Assembly (NCBI GenBank): GCA_050946115.1
Contig: JBMNUF010000002.1
Coordinates: 124,001 to 188,000, forward strand
Length of the DNA stretch: 64,000 bases
DNA from: CAYFRC01 sp050946115
GTDB lineage: Bacteria > Bacillota > Clostridia > Christensenellales > Aristaeellaceae
Direction: 5' to 3'
Each line of letters opens with the position of its first letter. The stretch's first letter is position 1. Below the pieces are notes generated by a model. It was not told the origin of the DNA and made no database searches. It was given only the letters and a program-made list of their open reading frames with translations. The position numbers and the translations under genes are program-made. Below, one piece after another: positions 16,700 to 24,505 of this stretch.

Positions 16700-18574
16700 C
16701 TATTCCGCCTCGAAGAACATCAGCATGCTGTCGAAATAGTTGAGCCGAAAGCCCGTTTCCGTCGGCTCGAACACGAGATCGTTTCCGTTCATGTCCATCA
16801 CGATGTTTCCGTCCCGCTCCTCGTAGGCGAACATATCCGCCATTTCCGCGCCCGCCATCACGAAATCCGCCTTGCCGTTTTCCTTGAAGACGACGGAGTA
16901 CTCCCCGCCCAAGAGGGAGGTTTCTATCGCGTAGCCGTCCGCCTCCGCGCCCACGCATACGAATTTTATACCTATATAAGAGTCGTCCGCATTTTCGGGT
17001 GCGGGCACTTCGGGCGCTTCGGGTTCTTCGAGCACATCGGGTTCCTCGGGCATATAGCTCGCGTCTTCGTCCCGGGAGAAGAGGATGTAGCCGGATTCCT
17101 CCGTGCCGTACATCAGAATTCCCCCTTCGAGCATCATCAGCGGCGTGCCGCTGCCGTAGAAAACGGCGCCCGCCTCCTCATCGTAGCCCCAGGTTTTGTC
17201 CTCCATGCCGATATAGTCGCCCGTGCCCGTGCCGTCCGCGTTCAGGATCAGGGCGATATCCAGGTTCCACATGGCGCGCGGGTCGCCCGATGCGCCGCCT
17301 GTCGAAAGGTACACGGCGTGCCACGTGCCGACAAAGGGCGCCATGGGGTCGGGTTCCTCCTCGGCGCGCGCGTATTTCATCGGCATTTCGCCGCTCTCCC
17401 ACAGAAAGCCGCCCTCGAGCATGAGATGCGTTCCCGTCTCCTCAAACGTCAATACCCCGTCGGCAAATTCCGCCGCATACCGCCGCGTTTCGCCATTGGA
17501 GGTGATTTCGACCGCGCCGGAGGCGATTTGTATCGTCTTGTGAAAGCCGAGCGCGCTCGATGCGACCTCGCTCCCCGACACCGTGATGGATGTGAGAACC
17601 CACGTACCTTCAAAGTCCGCTTCTTCAATGGGAAGACCGCTCTCCCGCACAAACAGCATCCGCATATCTTCCCGCTCGGCTTCCATCGCGTCCTCCGCCG
17701 TCATGGTATATACGGTTTCGCCGACAGTCAGCGCGTTGCCTTCTATTGTACAGGCTTCTTCGACTGCCTCGCCGTTGGAGAGAGTTTCGCACACATCGCC
17801 GTACACGGTAACGGTCTTCTCAAAGCCGATGGCGGAAGCGGCGAACAACGCGCCCTTGCCTTCGATGGCAGTCAGCCGCCATACGCCCCGAAAATCGACT
17901 TCGCCTTCGTATTCGGCGACATCTTCCTGCGGCTCCTCCGTAGGCGCGGGCTGGGGGATCGGCATGACGGCCGCAGGCGGGGGGACTTCCGCCTCCGCCC
18001 GGGCAAAAAGCAGCCTGACCTCGCCGCGTATGAGCGCCGCAAGCGCGCCATCCTTCGACAGTTCCGCCGCGTCGCCCGAGAATTCCTCGCCCGATACCGT
18101 CGCAACATAGGTGTCGTTTTTGACATCCAGCGCGCCTTCTACCCCCACAAAGGACGCGGTATACCGCGCGCCGCCCGCCTCGATGTAGCGAAGCGACCAT
18201 TCGCCCGTGAAATCGACTTCGGGCGCGCGGGCATAGGTTCTGTCTCCCCAAAGGAGCAGACCGTCCTGCGTAAGGAAGAAAGTGTCCTCCCCGGCAAGGA
18301 TGCGCCCACCCTCATAGGAATACGCGCCCCTTTCTTCGCCGTTTACGGTGTACGCGCCGTTCTCCAAGGTGAGGGTTTCGTTTTCGCATATCCACGCGCC
18401 CTCAAAATCACTTTCCGTCGCGGAAAGGTTCGCGTTTTCGGGAGCATCCGCCATGATGTTGCAGGCGGCCGCCGTCATGCCGTCCTCGTCCAGGCACTCC
18501 GGCGCGCTTGCGCCCGAAACCGGAAGCGATGCAAGCAGCAAAATCGCCGTCAGCGCGGCGAGCATTCGTTTCAT
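16700..18574 (-). CDS. Secreted protein with six lipocalin-like F-x-G-x-W repeats
   Basis: 624 aa, exported: signal peptide to about residue 23 (V-S-G-A-S-A). The rest is a chain of domains each opening with a similar motif: D-F-E-G-A-W (57), D-F-T-G-E-W-S-L (121), D-F-R-G-V-W-R-L (227), D-F-E-G-T-W-V-L (320), P-F-V-G-T-W-H-A (413) and a divergent S-Y-I-G-I-K-F (532). Units run about 65-120 residues, are beta-rich and acidic, and several end in a hydrophobic strand plus A-R-A-E or similar. Pro/Glu-rich linkers (196-225 and 508-530) separate blocks. This looks like a beta-barrel (calycin-like) binding module used repeatedly; ligand unknown. No enzyme motif. GAAGGAGGAA precedes the ATG, itself pressed against a terminator. 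Confidence 0.75.
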   Translation of the reverse strand: MKRMLAALTAILLLASLPVSGASAPECLDEDGMTAAACNIMADAPENANLSATESDFEGAWICENETLTLENGAYTVNGEERGAYSYEGGRILAGEDTFFLTQDGLLLWGDRTYARAPEVDFTGEWSLRYIEAGGARYTASFVGVEGALDVKNDTYVATVSGEEFSGDAAELSKDGALAALIRGEVRLLFARAEAEVPPPAAVMPIPQPAPTEEPQEDVAEYEGEVDFRGVWRLTAIEGKGALFAASAIGFEKTVTVYGDVCETLSNGEAVEEACTIEGNALTVGETVYTMTAEDAMEAEREDMRMLFVRESGLPIEEADFEGTWVLTSITVSGSEVASSALGFHKTIQIASGAVEITSNGETRRYAAEFADGVLTFEETGTHLMLEGGFLWESGEMPMKYARAEEEPDPMAPFVGTWHAVYLSTGGASGDPRAMWNLDIALILNADGTGTGDYIGMEDKTWGYDEEAGAVFYGSGTPLMMLEGGILMYGTEESGYILFSRDEDASYMPEEPDVLEEPEAPEVPAPENADDSYIGIKFVCVGAEADGYAIETSLLGGEYSVVFKENGKADFVMAGAEMADMFAYEERDGNIVMDMNGNDLVFEPTETGFRLNYFDSMLMFFEAE

Positions 18575-18590
18575 GTGATGTTCCTCCTTC

Positions 18591-18630
18591 AAAAAAACAA
18601 GGCGATACCTGTTTTGCGATATTGCCTTGT
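18591..18630 (-). terminator. Intrinsic terminator/attenuator between nitroreductase and repeat protein
   Basis: Minus strand: ACAAGGC (18630-18624) and GCCTTGT (18603-18597) form the stem, extended by ATA/TAT, followed directly by seven T (18597-18591). The ribosome binding site of the next gene starts 2 nt later, so no separate promoter fits between them. Confidence 0.75.
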
Positions 18631-18669
18631 TTCCTCTCTTTCTTTCGCGCATTCGCCGCGCCCGTTGGG

Positions 18670-19191
18670 TTATACCTTTACGATGTAGTTCTTCTTCCTC
18701 GGCGCGACGTCGCGCACGCCGCCTTCCGCGCCGTAGCCCAAGATGCAGTTGCCGATGCCCTCGTAATCGCCCGTAATCCCCCACTTGCGAAGGAGCGCCT
18801 TGCCCTCCGAGCTCTCAAATACCTCCTTGGCGCGGTGCACCCAGCAGGAGGAAAGACCCAGCGCGTGGGCGGCGATGAGCATATTGCCGATCACGAGGGA
18901 GCCGTCTTCGCGGTACGTGCCGCAGTTTTTGTCCGCGAGCACCACCACGACGACGGGCGCGCCGTAAAACGGATCGCCCTTGGAGCCCATGACGGCGGCG
19001 TTCATCTTCGAGAGCGCGTCGCGCGTGGCCTTGTCCCGCACCGCGACGATGATCGGGGACTGTTTCCCCATGCCCGTGGGCGCAAAGGTTCCCGCCTCGA
19101 GCACCTTGTCCAAAACCTCTTCCTCTATCGGTTTATCCAGATATTTCCTGCAGCTCCTGCGCGTCAAAAGATCGTGCATCGTTTCTTTCAT
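18670..19191 (-). CDS. Nitroreductase family protein
   Basis: 173 aa FMN-dependent oxidoreductase of the short type. The N-terminal R-R-S-C-R-K-Y motif is an FMN-phosphate site, then A-P-T-G-M-G-K-Q-S-P, and a C-terminal G-Y-G-A-E-G-G with a final basic stretch. The family reduces nitro compounds, quinones or similar with NAD(P)H. The ATG was preferred over the longer frame because GGAAGGGG is upstream and the promoter lies before it. The longer frame would begin at the promoter itself. Followed by a terminator. Confidence 0.88.
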   Translation of the reverse strand: MKETMHDLLTRRSCRKYLDKPIEEEVLDKVLEAGTFAPTGMGKQSPIIVAVRDKATRDALSKMNAAVMGSKGDPFYGAPVVVVVLADKNCGTYREDGSLVIGNMLIAAHALGLSSCWVHRAKEVFESSEGKALLRKWGITGDYEGIGNCILGYGAEGGVRDVAPRKKNYIVKV

Positions 19192-19236
19192 ACGATAAAC
19201 ACCCCTTCCATATGTATCTCCTGTGATTCCATTTCT

Positions 19237-19265
19237 ATTATACACCGAATTGTTGCGTTCGTCAA
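19237..19265 (-). promoter_or_regulatory. Promoter of the nitroreductase gene
   Basis: Minus strand TTGACG (19265-19260), 17 nt, TATAAT (19242-19237), about 45 nt before the ATG. Near-consensus. Confidence 0.75.
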
Positions 19266-19319
19266 CCAAAATTCTTCGCCCAAATGCATAAAAGTAACGG
19301 ATATTTTTGCCATAAAGAC

Positions 19320-19348
19320 TTGCATTGTGTCCAAATACGTGTTAAAAT
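19320..19348 (+). promoter_or_regulatory. Promoter of the first sugar ABC importer operon
   Basis: TTGCAT (19320-19325), 17 nt, TAAAAT (19343-19348), 47 nt before the permease start. Divergent from the nitroreductase promoter. Confidence 0.6.
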
Positions 19349-19395
19349 ATCGTCATAAAACTTTTCCGAGTGGAAATGGATGGGAGATGTCTTCT

Positions 19396-20349
19396 ATGAA
19401 CACGACGGCGCCCGTTAGAAAAAACGCGCTCCAAGTATGGATGCGCAAGCGCAGTATTCAGAAAAACTGGCAGTTTTATCTGATGCTCCTGATCCCGATC
19501 GCGTGGTATGTCATCTTTTGCTATATGCCGATGTACGGCGTAACGCTCGCCTTCAAGAAGTACAGCGCCTCCAAGGGCATCACCGGAAGCGCGTGGGTAG
19601 AACCGTGGTATAGGTGGTTTTTGAGGTACTACTCCTCCCCGTATTTCGCCCGCACCATCTCCAACACGTTCATTCTGGCGGCTTCGAGCCTCGTCTTCGG
19701 CTTTCCGCTGCCGATCATGCTCGCGCTGATGCTCAACGAGATCAGCAACAAGCGCTACCAGAAATTCGTGCAGAACATCACCTACGTTCCGCACTTCCTC
19801 TCGATCGTCGTCATCGTGGGCTTGCTTTCGAGCTTCACCAACCGCGACTACGGCATCGTCAACAAGATTATCGCGGCATCCGGCGGCAAGGTGGACAACT
19901 GGATGCAGGTGCCAAGCCTGTTCAGGCCGCTCTACGTCGGCTCCGGCGTGTGGCAGAACATGGGGTGGGACTCCATCATCTACATCGCCGCGCTCGCGGG
20001 CGTCGACCCGCAGCTGCACGAGAGCGCCAAGATCGACGGCGCGAACCGCTTCCAGTGCCTGTGGCACATCAACATCCCCTGCATCATGCCGACCATCGTC
20101 ATCTTGCTGATCCTGAACTCCGGGCGCATCCTCTCCGTCGGCTTCGAGAAGGTGTACCTCATGCAGAACAACCTCAACATGGCGGTTTCGGACGTCATCG
20201 CGACCTATATCTACCGCATTTCCCTGCTCGAGTCCAACCAGTTCGAGCTTTCCACCGCGATAGGCCTGTTCAACTCCGCGGCAAACTGCATCATGCTCGT
20301 CATCGTCAACGGGATTTCCGCCAAGCTCGGCGAAACGAAGCTCTGGTAA
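19396..20349 (+). CDS. LplB-type sugar ABC transporter permease
   Basis: 317 aa, six membrane helices. It begins with the W-Q-F-Y-L-M-L-L-I-P-I-A helix and the family motif P-M-Y-G-V-T-L-A-F. The EAA loop is H-E-S-A-K-I-D-G-A-N-R-F-Q, which docks onto the ATPase. It ends G-E-T-K-L-W, as typical of LplB/YteP-like permeases for oligosaccharides. The ATG with GGGAG 9 nt upstream was taken; another in-frame ATG lies 9 nt earlier. The long upstream frame is the nitroreductase shadow. First gene of a permease-permease-binding protein operon with no ATPase gene, so it probably uses a shared MsmK-type ATPase. Confidence 0.92.
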   Translation: MNTTAPVRKNALQVWMRKRSIQKNWQFYLMLLIPIAWYVIFCYMPMYGVTLAFKKYSASKGITGSAWVEPWYRWFLRYYSSPYFARTISNTFILAASSLVFGFPLPIMLALMLNEISNKRYQKFVQNITYVPHFLSIVVIVGLLSSFTNRDYGIVNKIIAASGGKVDNWMQVPSLFRPLYVGSGVWQNMGWDSIIYIAALAGVDPQLHESAKIDGANRFQCLWHINIPCIMPTIVILLILNSGRILSVGFEKVYLMQNNLNMAVSDVIATYIYRISLLESNQFELSTAIGLFNSAANCIMLVIVNGISAKLGETKLW

Positions 20350-20364
20350 AGGAGGGCGCAATTC

Positions 20365-21306
20365 ATGGCTCAGAATGTTCAAACCAAGAAAATCAAGGCG
20401 TCCCACGAGGGCGCGTTTGGCCGCATGACGAGGGGCGACATCGCCTTTGAAATCACCATCGCGATTTTGCTCGCGATCCTCTGTCTCATCATCCTGTATC
20501 CGTTGTGGTACGTCCTCATCGCCTCCTTTTCCGATCCGCTCAAGGTCATCGGCGGGCAGGTATGGTGGCGCCCCGTGGGCTTCACGTTTGACAACTACGG
20601 GGAGTGCTTCAAAAACGGCGACCTCATGATCGGCTACCGCAATTCGCTTTGCATCCTGTTTCTCGGCACCGCGACGAACCTGTTTTTGACGATATTGTGC
20701 GCATACCCCCTCTCCCGCAGGGAGCTTTGGGGCAAGGAAGCGCTCATGGGCTTTGCCGTGTTCCCGATGTTCTTTTCCGGCGGCCTCATCCCGACGTACC
20801 TGCTCGTGACCAAGACGCTCGGCCTCAAGAACAGCTGGTGGGCGGTCATTTTGGTCGGCGGCATCGCGACGTACAACATGATCATCATGCGCACGTTCTT
20901 CTCCGAATCCATTCCCTACGAGCTGCAGGAAGCCGCGATGATCGACGGGTGCTCCCCGTTCGGCATTCTGGTGCGCATCATCTTGCCGCTTTCGATCCCC
21001 GTCATCTGCGTCATCGGGCTGTATTACGGAGTGTTTTTGTGGAACAGCTATTTCCAGAGTCTGATTTACCTGTCGGACCAGAAAAAGTGGCCATTGCAGC
21101 TCTTCCTGCGACAAATCCTCATCAACAACGAACAGTCCGGCCAAGCCGGCGGCGCGTCGTCCGACGAAATGGCGAAGCGGGCGATCCGCGCCGAGACCAT
21201 CAAGTACTCCATCGTCGTCCTCGCCTCCATCCCGATGCTGATCATCTACCCCTTCGTGCAGCGGTACTTCATCAAGGGCGTCATGATCGGCTCCGTAAAG
21301 GGATAA
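20365..21306 (+). CDS. LplC/YtcP-type carbohydrate ABC transporter permease
   Basis: 313 aa, six helices. Family motifs are G-G-L-I-P-T-Y-L after the third helix and the EAA loop E-L-Q-E-A-A-M-I-D-G-C-S. The C-terminus reads Q-R-Y-F-I-K-G-V-M-I-G-S-V-K-G, nearly identical to that of the second importer in this window. AAAGGAGGG precedes the ATG, 15 nt after the first permease. Partner of the LplB-like protein in one membrane complex. Confidence 0.93.
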   Translation: MAQNVQTKKIKASHEGAFGRMTRGDIAFEITIAILLAILCLIILYPLWYVLIASFSDPLKVIGGQVWWRPVGFTFDNYGECFKNGDLMIGYRNSLCILFLGTATNLFLTILCAYPLSRRELWGKEALMGFAVFPMFFSGGLIPTYLLVTKTLGLKNSWWAVILVGGIATYNMIIMRTFFSESIPYELQEAAMIDGCSPFGILVRIILPLSIPVICVIGLYYGVFLWNSYFQSLIYLSDQKKWPLQLFLRQILINNEQSGQAGGASSDEMAKRAIRAETIKYSIVVLASIPMLIIYPFVQRYFIKGVMIGSVKG

Positions 21307-21320
21307 CATCTCGGTTCCAT

Positions 21321-21344
21321 CCGGCTGTGCCGGTTGAACAATAA
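21321..21344 (+). promoter_or_regulatory. Intercistronic hairpin and GAACAATAA element before the binding-protein gene
   Basis: CCGGC-TGT-GCCGG (21321-21333) forms a small stem, followed by GAACAATAA (21336-21344) just upstream of the ribosome binding site. The same arrangement stands before the binding-protein gene of the second importer (57671-57699). Such junction hairpins often mark RNA processing that favours binding-protein expression. Confidence 0.45.
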
Positions 21345-21364
21345 ACAGAAAGGGGATTATCCTC

Positions 21365-22966
21365 ATGAAGAAACTCGCAGTCGTGCTCGCCATCGTGCTT
21401 GCGCTCTCCTGCACCACGGCTTTCGCGGTTGAAGGCCCTCACGCGGATCTCTCGCTGTATCCGCTCGTCGAGGAACCCATGACCGTGACCGTGACCCACA
21501 TGTACACGGACGTTATGCCCTCTGACTGGTCTACAGTCTGGTTCTGGCAGCAGCTCGAAGAGCTGACCAACGTCCACCTCGATTTCACCCCCGTCCCGTC
21601 CTCGGATCGCACCACGCAGCTGAACCTGCTGTTTGGCTCGGGCGATCTGCCGGATATTCTCTTCAAGATGGCCGTCTCCTCCACCATGCAGTCTCAGTAC
21701 GGCGGCGAAGGCATGCTGATCGACCTTTCCCAGTACGCCGACCTCATGCCGAATTTCGGCTACTGGCTGGATGCGTATCCCACGGCGCGCGCGGCGATCA
21801 CGCAGGCGGACGGCAGCATCTACGGCTGCCCCTACATCCTGACCGGCTACGCGATCCGCATGGGCGACCGCCTGTTCTACAACAGCCAGGTGCTCGAATA
21901 TGCGGGCCTTACCACCCCGCCGACCACCACCGAGGGCTTCTATGAGTACCTCAAGGCGATCAAGGACTACGACTACAACGCCAATGGCGAAGACGATTCC
22001 ATCCCGCTGGGCTTTGCCGGCTGGAACGACATCGACTATGTGTTCTCCGGCGCGTTCGGTCTCATGAACCGCGGCTCCTCCTGCTACTGGTTCGACCAGG
22101 CGGAGGACGGCACGGGCCGCTTCTGGCACACCGCCGACGGCTACAAGGACATGATGAAGTACCTCGCGAAGCTCTATTCCGAGGGGCTTCTGGATCCCGA
22201 CATCTTCACCGACGGCTTTGGCGAACTGATCGCCAAGTGCTCCACCGGCAGGACGCTGACCTATTGCTTCTGCAACAACAGCCCCGTCGCCAGCACCGTG
22301 TACGAGCAGTACACCGTGCCGACCACCGAGCCCCTCGAGGGCCCCAACGGCGACAAAATGTGGAGCAACTACTCCATGCCCGCCTCCACCAGCGCGAACT
22401 TCTGCATCACCTACAACTGCGCGGAAGAAAAGCGCGAGACGCTCGCCAAGTGGGCGGACTACTTCTACTCCATCGAAGGCATCGTCGCGTACTTCATGGG
22501 CGAGGAGAACGTATCCTACACCTATGATGCCGAAACCGATACCTATGCCCTCACCGACATGATCCTGAACGACCCCTCCGGCACGAACTTCGAGCAGGTG
22601 CAGTCCAAGTGGTGCACGTGGGCGGGCGGCGCGAACCCCTCCTGCGCGACCAACGAGCTCTTTAAGGGCGGCGAGACCTGGCCGAAGTCCCTCGAATCTG
22701 CGGCAGGGCTCATCAACTACACGCCCGACACCAAGGAAGGCGGCGCCGTGTGGGCACCCTTCGTGTTCGATCCCGACACCGCATCCGAAATCTCCATCAT
22801 GACCGCCGACTTCAACGCCTATCTCGAAGAGTGGGTCGGCTACTTCCTGACCGGAGCCAAGGACATCGACGCGAGCTGGGACGAGTACGTTGCGGGCTTT
22901 GAGGCGCTTGGCGTATCCGAGTACATGGGCTACATCAACGAGAAGATCCAGGAAAAAGGCCTGTAA
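21365..22966 (+). CDS. Extracellular sugar-binding protein of ABC importer
   Basis: 533 aa solute-binding protein of the LplA type. The signal peptide probably ends at A-F-A before V-E-G (residue 21); a Cys at 16 lies in a poor lipobox context. Early motif W-F-W-Q-Q-L-E-E-L-T-N-V and G-S-G-D-L-P-D are typical. Residues 201-211 form a Ca-binding-like loop (D-Y-D-Y-N-A-N-G-E-D-D), also found in the second binding protein. Many Tyr, Trp and Asp residues fit sugar binding. RBS AAAGGGG. Last gene of the operon, followed by a GC-rich hairpin. The sugar is unknown. Confidence 0.92.
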   Translation: MKKLAVVLAIVLALSCTTAFAVEGPHADLSLYPLVEEPMTVTVTHMYTDVMPSDWSTVWFWQQLEELTNVHLDFTPVPSSDRTTQLNLLFGSGDLPDILFKMAVSSTMQSQYGGEGMLIDLSQYADLMPNFGYWLDAYPTARAAITQADGSIYGCPYILTGYAIRMGDRLFYNSQVLEYAGLTTPPTTTEGFYEYLKAIKDYDYNANGEDDSIPLGFAGWNDIDYVFSGAFGLMNRGSSCYWFDQAEDGTGRFWHTADGYKDMMKYLAKLYSEGLLDPDIFTDGFGELIAKCSTGRTLTYCFCNNSPVASTVYEQYTVPTTEPLEGPNGDKMWSNYSMPASTSANFCITYNCAEEKRETLAKWADYFYSIEGIVAYFMGEENVSYTYDAETDTYALTDMILNDPSGTNFEQVQSKWCTWAGGANPSCATNELFKGGETWPKSLESAAGLINYTPDTKEGGAVWAPFVFDPDTASEISIMTADFNAYLEEWVGYFLTGAKDIDASWDEYVAGFEALGVSEYMGYINEKIQEKGL

Positions 22967-22982
22967 TACGATGTAGTGCTTT

Positions 22983-23014
22983 GGGGCTGTTGCGCACGGT
23001 TGCGCAACGGCCCC
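22983..23014 (+). terminator. Terminator hairpin after the first importer operon
   Basis: A 14 bp stem, GGGGCTGTTGCGCA (22983-22996) against TGCGCAACGGCCCC (23001-23014), with loop CGGT. The T-run after it (ATTTCTTTC) is interrupted. Confidence 0.65.
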
Positions 23015-23051
23015 ATTTCTTTCAGAATAAGAGCAGAAAGGTTTTCCTTCC

Positions 23052-23609
23052 ATGATCGATCTGTATGTCGTAGACCCCGCGCCGCTTTTGGATGAGGCGC
23101 TGTTTTCGTCACTCGTCCCCTTGGTTTCAGGCGAGCGGCGGGAAAAGGCGCTGTCCTATCGCTTCCCGAAGGACAGGGCGATGTCGCTTGCGGCGGGGCT
23201 CCTTTTGCGATACGCCGGGGAAAGCGCGTTTTCCAGCATCGCGCACACGTGGTCGCGCGTCGTTCTCGCCACATCGGGCGAAAAAATCGGCTGCGATGTG
23301 GAACAAAAATGCCGCCCCGCGAACCTTGCCGTCGCGAAGCGGTTCTTTCATCCCGCCGAAGCAGAATACCTTTCGGCGCATCCCGAAGATTTTCTGCGCA
23401 TATGGACGCAGAAGGAGAGCTATTACAAGTGCAATAACGCCCCGTTTTCGCAGTTTAACACGCTCGAAATGCGCTTTTTTGCGCCCGACCTATCGGACGG
23501 ATACGTGTACTGCGTCTACTCCGCAAAAAAAGACGCGGTCATTCCGCGCCTTCACGATCTTCGTAGCGATTTTAATCTATGGGCAGCATCTCCCGCGCGA
23601 GGGAAATGA
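23052..23609 (+). CDS. 4'-phosphopantetheinyl transferase superfamily protein
   Basis: 185 aa, short for the Sfp type (about 225). The two key motifs are I-G-C-D-V-E-Q near residue 78 (Mg-binding Asp and Glu) and I-W-T-Q-K-E-S-Y-Y-K near 117 (W-x-x-K-E-x-x-x-K). R-F-F-H-P-A-E-A-E-Y-L lies between them. It moves phosphopantetheine from CoA onto carrier-protein Ser. No NRPS or PKS genes are near, so it may act on a stand-alone carrier. The tail overlaps the convergent aldolase gene by 38 nt. Confidence 0.85.
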   Translation: MIDLYVVDPAPLLDEALFSSLVPLVSGERREKALSYRFPKDRAMSLAAGLLLRYAGESAFSSIAHTWSRVVLATSGEKIGCDVEQKCRPANLAVAKRFFHPAEAEYLSAHPEDFLRIWTQKESYYKCNNAPFSQFNTLEMRFFAPDLSDGYVYCVYSAKKDAVIPRLHDLRSDFNLWAASPARGK

Positions 23610-24489
23610 TGTCTTCCATCTGCCGCACTTCGTCTTTGTGCACTTCGAGCATTTCCGCGCGGGCGCGGGAGCGGGCGTATGTGGTGATCGGGAGGTGTTT
23701 CAGTGCGGAGAGATGGTATTTCGCATTCGTCGGATACTTCTGCCCCTCGATCAGCGCGCACACGGTGAGCAGCGCTTGCAGCTTTTTCGCCTCGGCGGGG
23801 TATTTTTCGTAGTTGTCCATGAGCCATACGTACAAATCCGGATGAAAATTCGCCATGATCCCCGAAAAGCCTGCACAGCCGGCGATGACGCTATCCAAGA
23901 GCGTCGCGGTGTTCGCGTTGTACAGGCGCATTTTCGTGCCGCGTAAGATTTCCGCGCGGCGGCGGAGCATTTTCAAATCGCAGCAGGTGTCCTTCATGAA
24001 GAAAAACCTGCCCGACTGCGCGCAAAAGCGCAGTTCGTCCTCTTCTATGAGCCTTTTGTACGGCATGGGGCACTCGTACAGCCCGAGCGGAACGGAAGGG
24101 TCGACTGCGTCCATCAGCGCCTGCAGGTTTTCCGTCCACACCTTTGCGCCCTCGCGATCGGGCGCAAAGCGGTTCGATATCAGAACGACGGCATCCACTC
24201 CCGCATCCGCGATGCGGCGCACTTCGTCGATCTGGTCGGTTTTGTCGCTTGAAATGTGCCCGGATGCGATGACCGGAACCTTCGCATGCCTTTTGGCGAA
24301 CGACGCGATCTCGACCCGCTCCCTGAGCGACAGATAAAACATCTCGCTCGACTGGCACACCGCAAACAGCCCCGAAACGCCATTTTCCTCGTACCATTCG
24401 ATGAGCTTTTGAAGCCCGTTGTAGTCTACCGCGCCGCCGTCCGTATACGGCGTGAGCATGACCGGCCAAACTTCCTTTTTGTGCGGCAT
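23572..24489 (-). CDS. DapA-family aldolase (dihydrodipicolinate synthase/N-acetylneuraminate lyase superfamily)
   Basis: 305 aa TIM barrel. The Schiff-base Lys is in F-F-M-K-D-T near residue 166, and the proton-relay Tyr in L-Y-E-C-P-M-P near 138. V-M-L-T-P-Y-T and S-G-L-F-A-V-C-Q-S-S-E stand where the G-T-T-G-E loop is in DapA; the changed loop argues against lysine biosynthesis and for a sugar-acid aldolase or lyase. GGAGGAAA precedes the ATG. It follows the E2-like gene by 16 nt. Confidence 0.85.
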   Translation of the reverse strand: MPHKKEVWPVMLTPYTDGGAVDYNGLQKLIEWYEENGVSGLFAVCQSSEMFYLSLRERVEIASFAKRHAKVPVIASGHISSDKTDQIDEVRRIADAGVDAVVLISNRFAPDREGAKVWTENLQALMDAVDPSVPLGLYECPMPYKRLIEEDELRFCAQSGRFFFMKDTCCDLKMLRRRAEILRGTKMRLYNANTATLLDSVIAGCAGFSGIMANFHPDLYVWLMDNYEKYPAEAKKLQALLTVCALIEGQKYPTNAKYHLSALKHLPITTYARSRARAEMLEVHKDEVRQMEDIISLAREMLPID

Positions 24490-24505
24490 GATTTTTCCTC
24501 CGTCC

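Noticed and set aside
15768..16958. 396-codon frame on the minus strand over the TrmH gene
   Set aside because: Opposite to a gene with all three SPOUT motifs and its own promoter.
19387..19389. ATG three codons before the chosen start of the first LplB-type permease
   Set aside because: It stands directly at the GGGAG site; the later ATG has proper spacing. The difference is only three residues.
19342..21417. 691-codon open frame on the minus strand
   Set aside because: Antisense to the two permease genes; composition dominated by Asp, Glu, Arg and His as in shadow frames.
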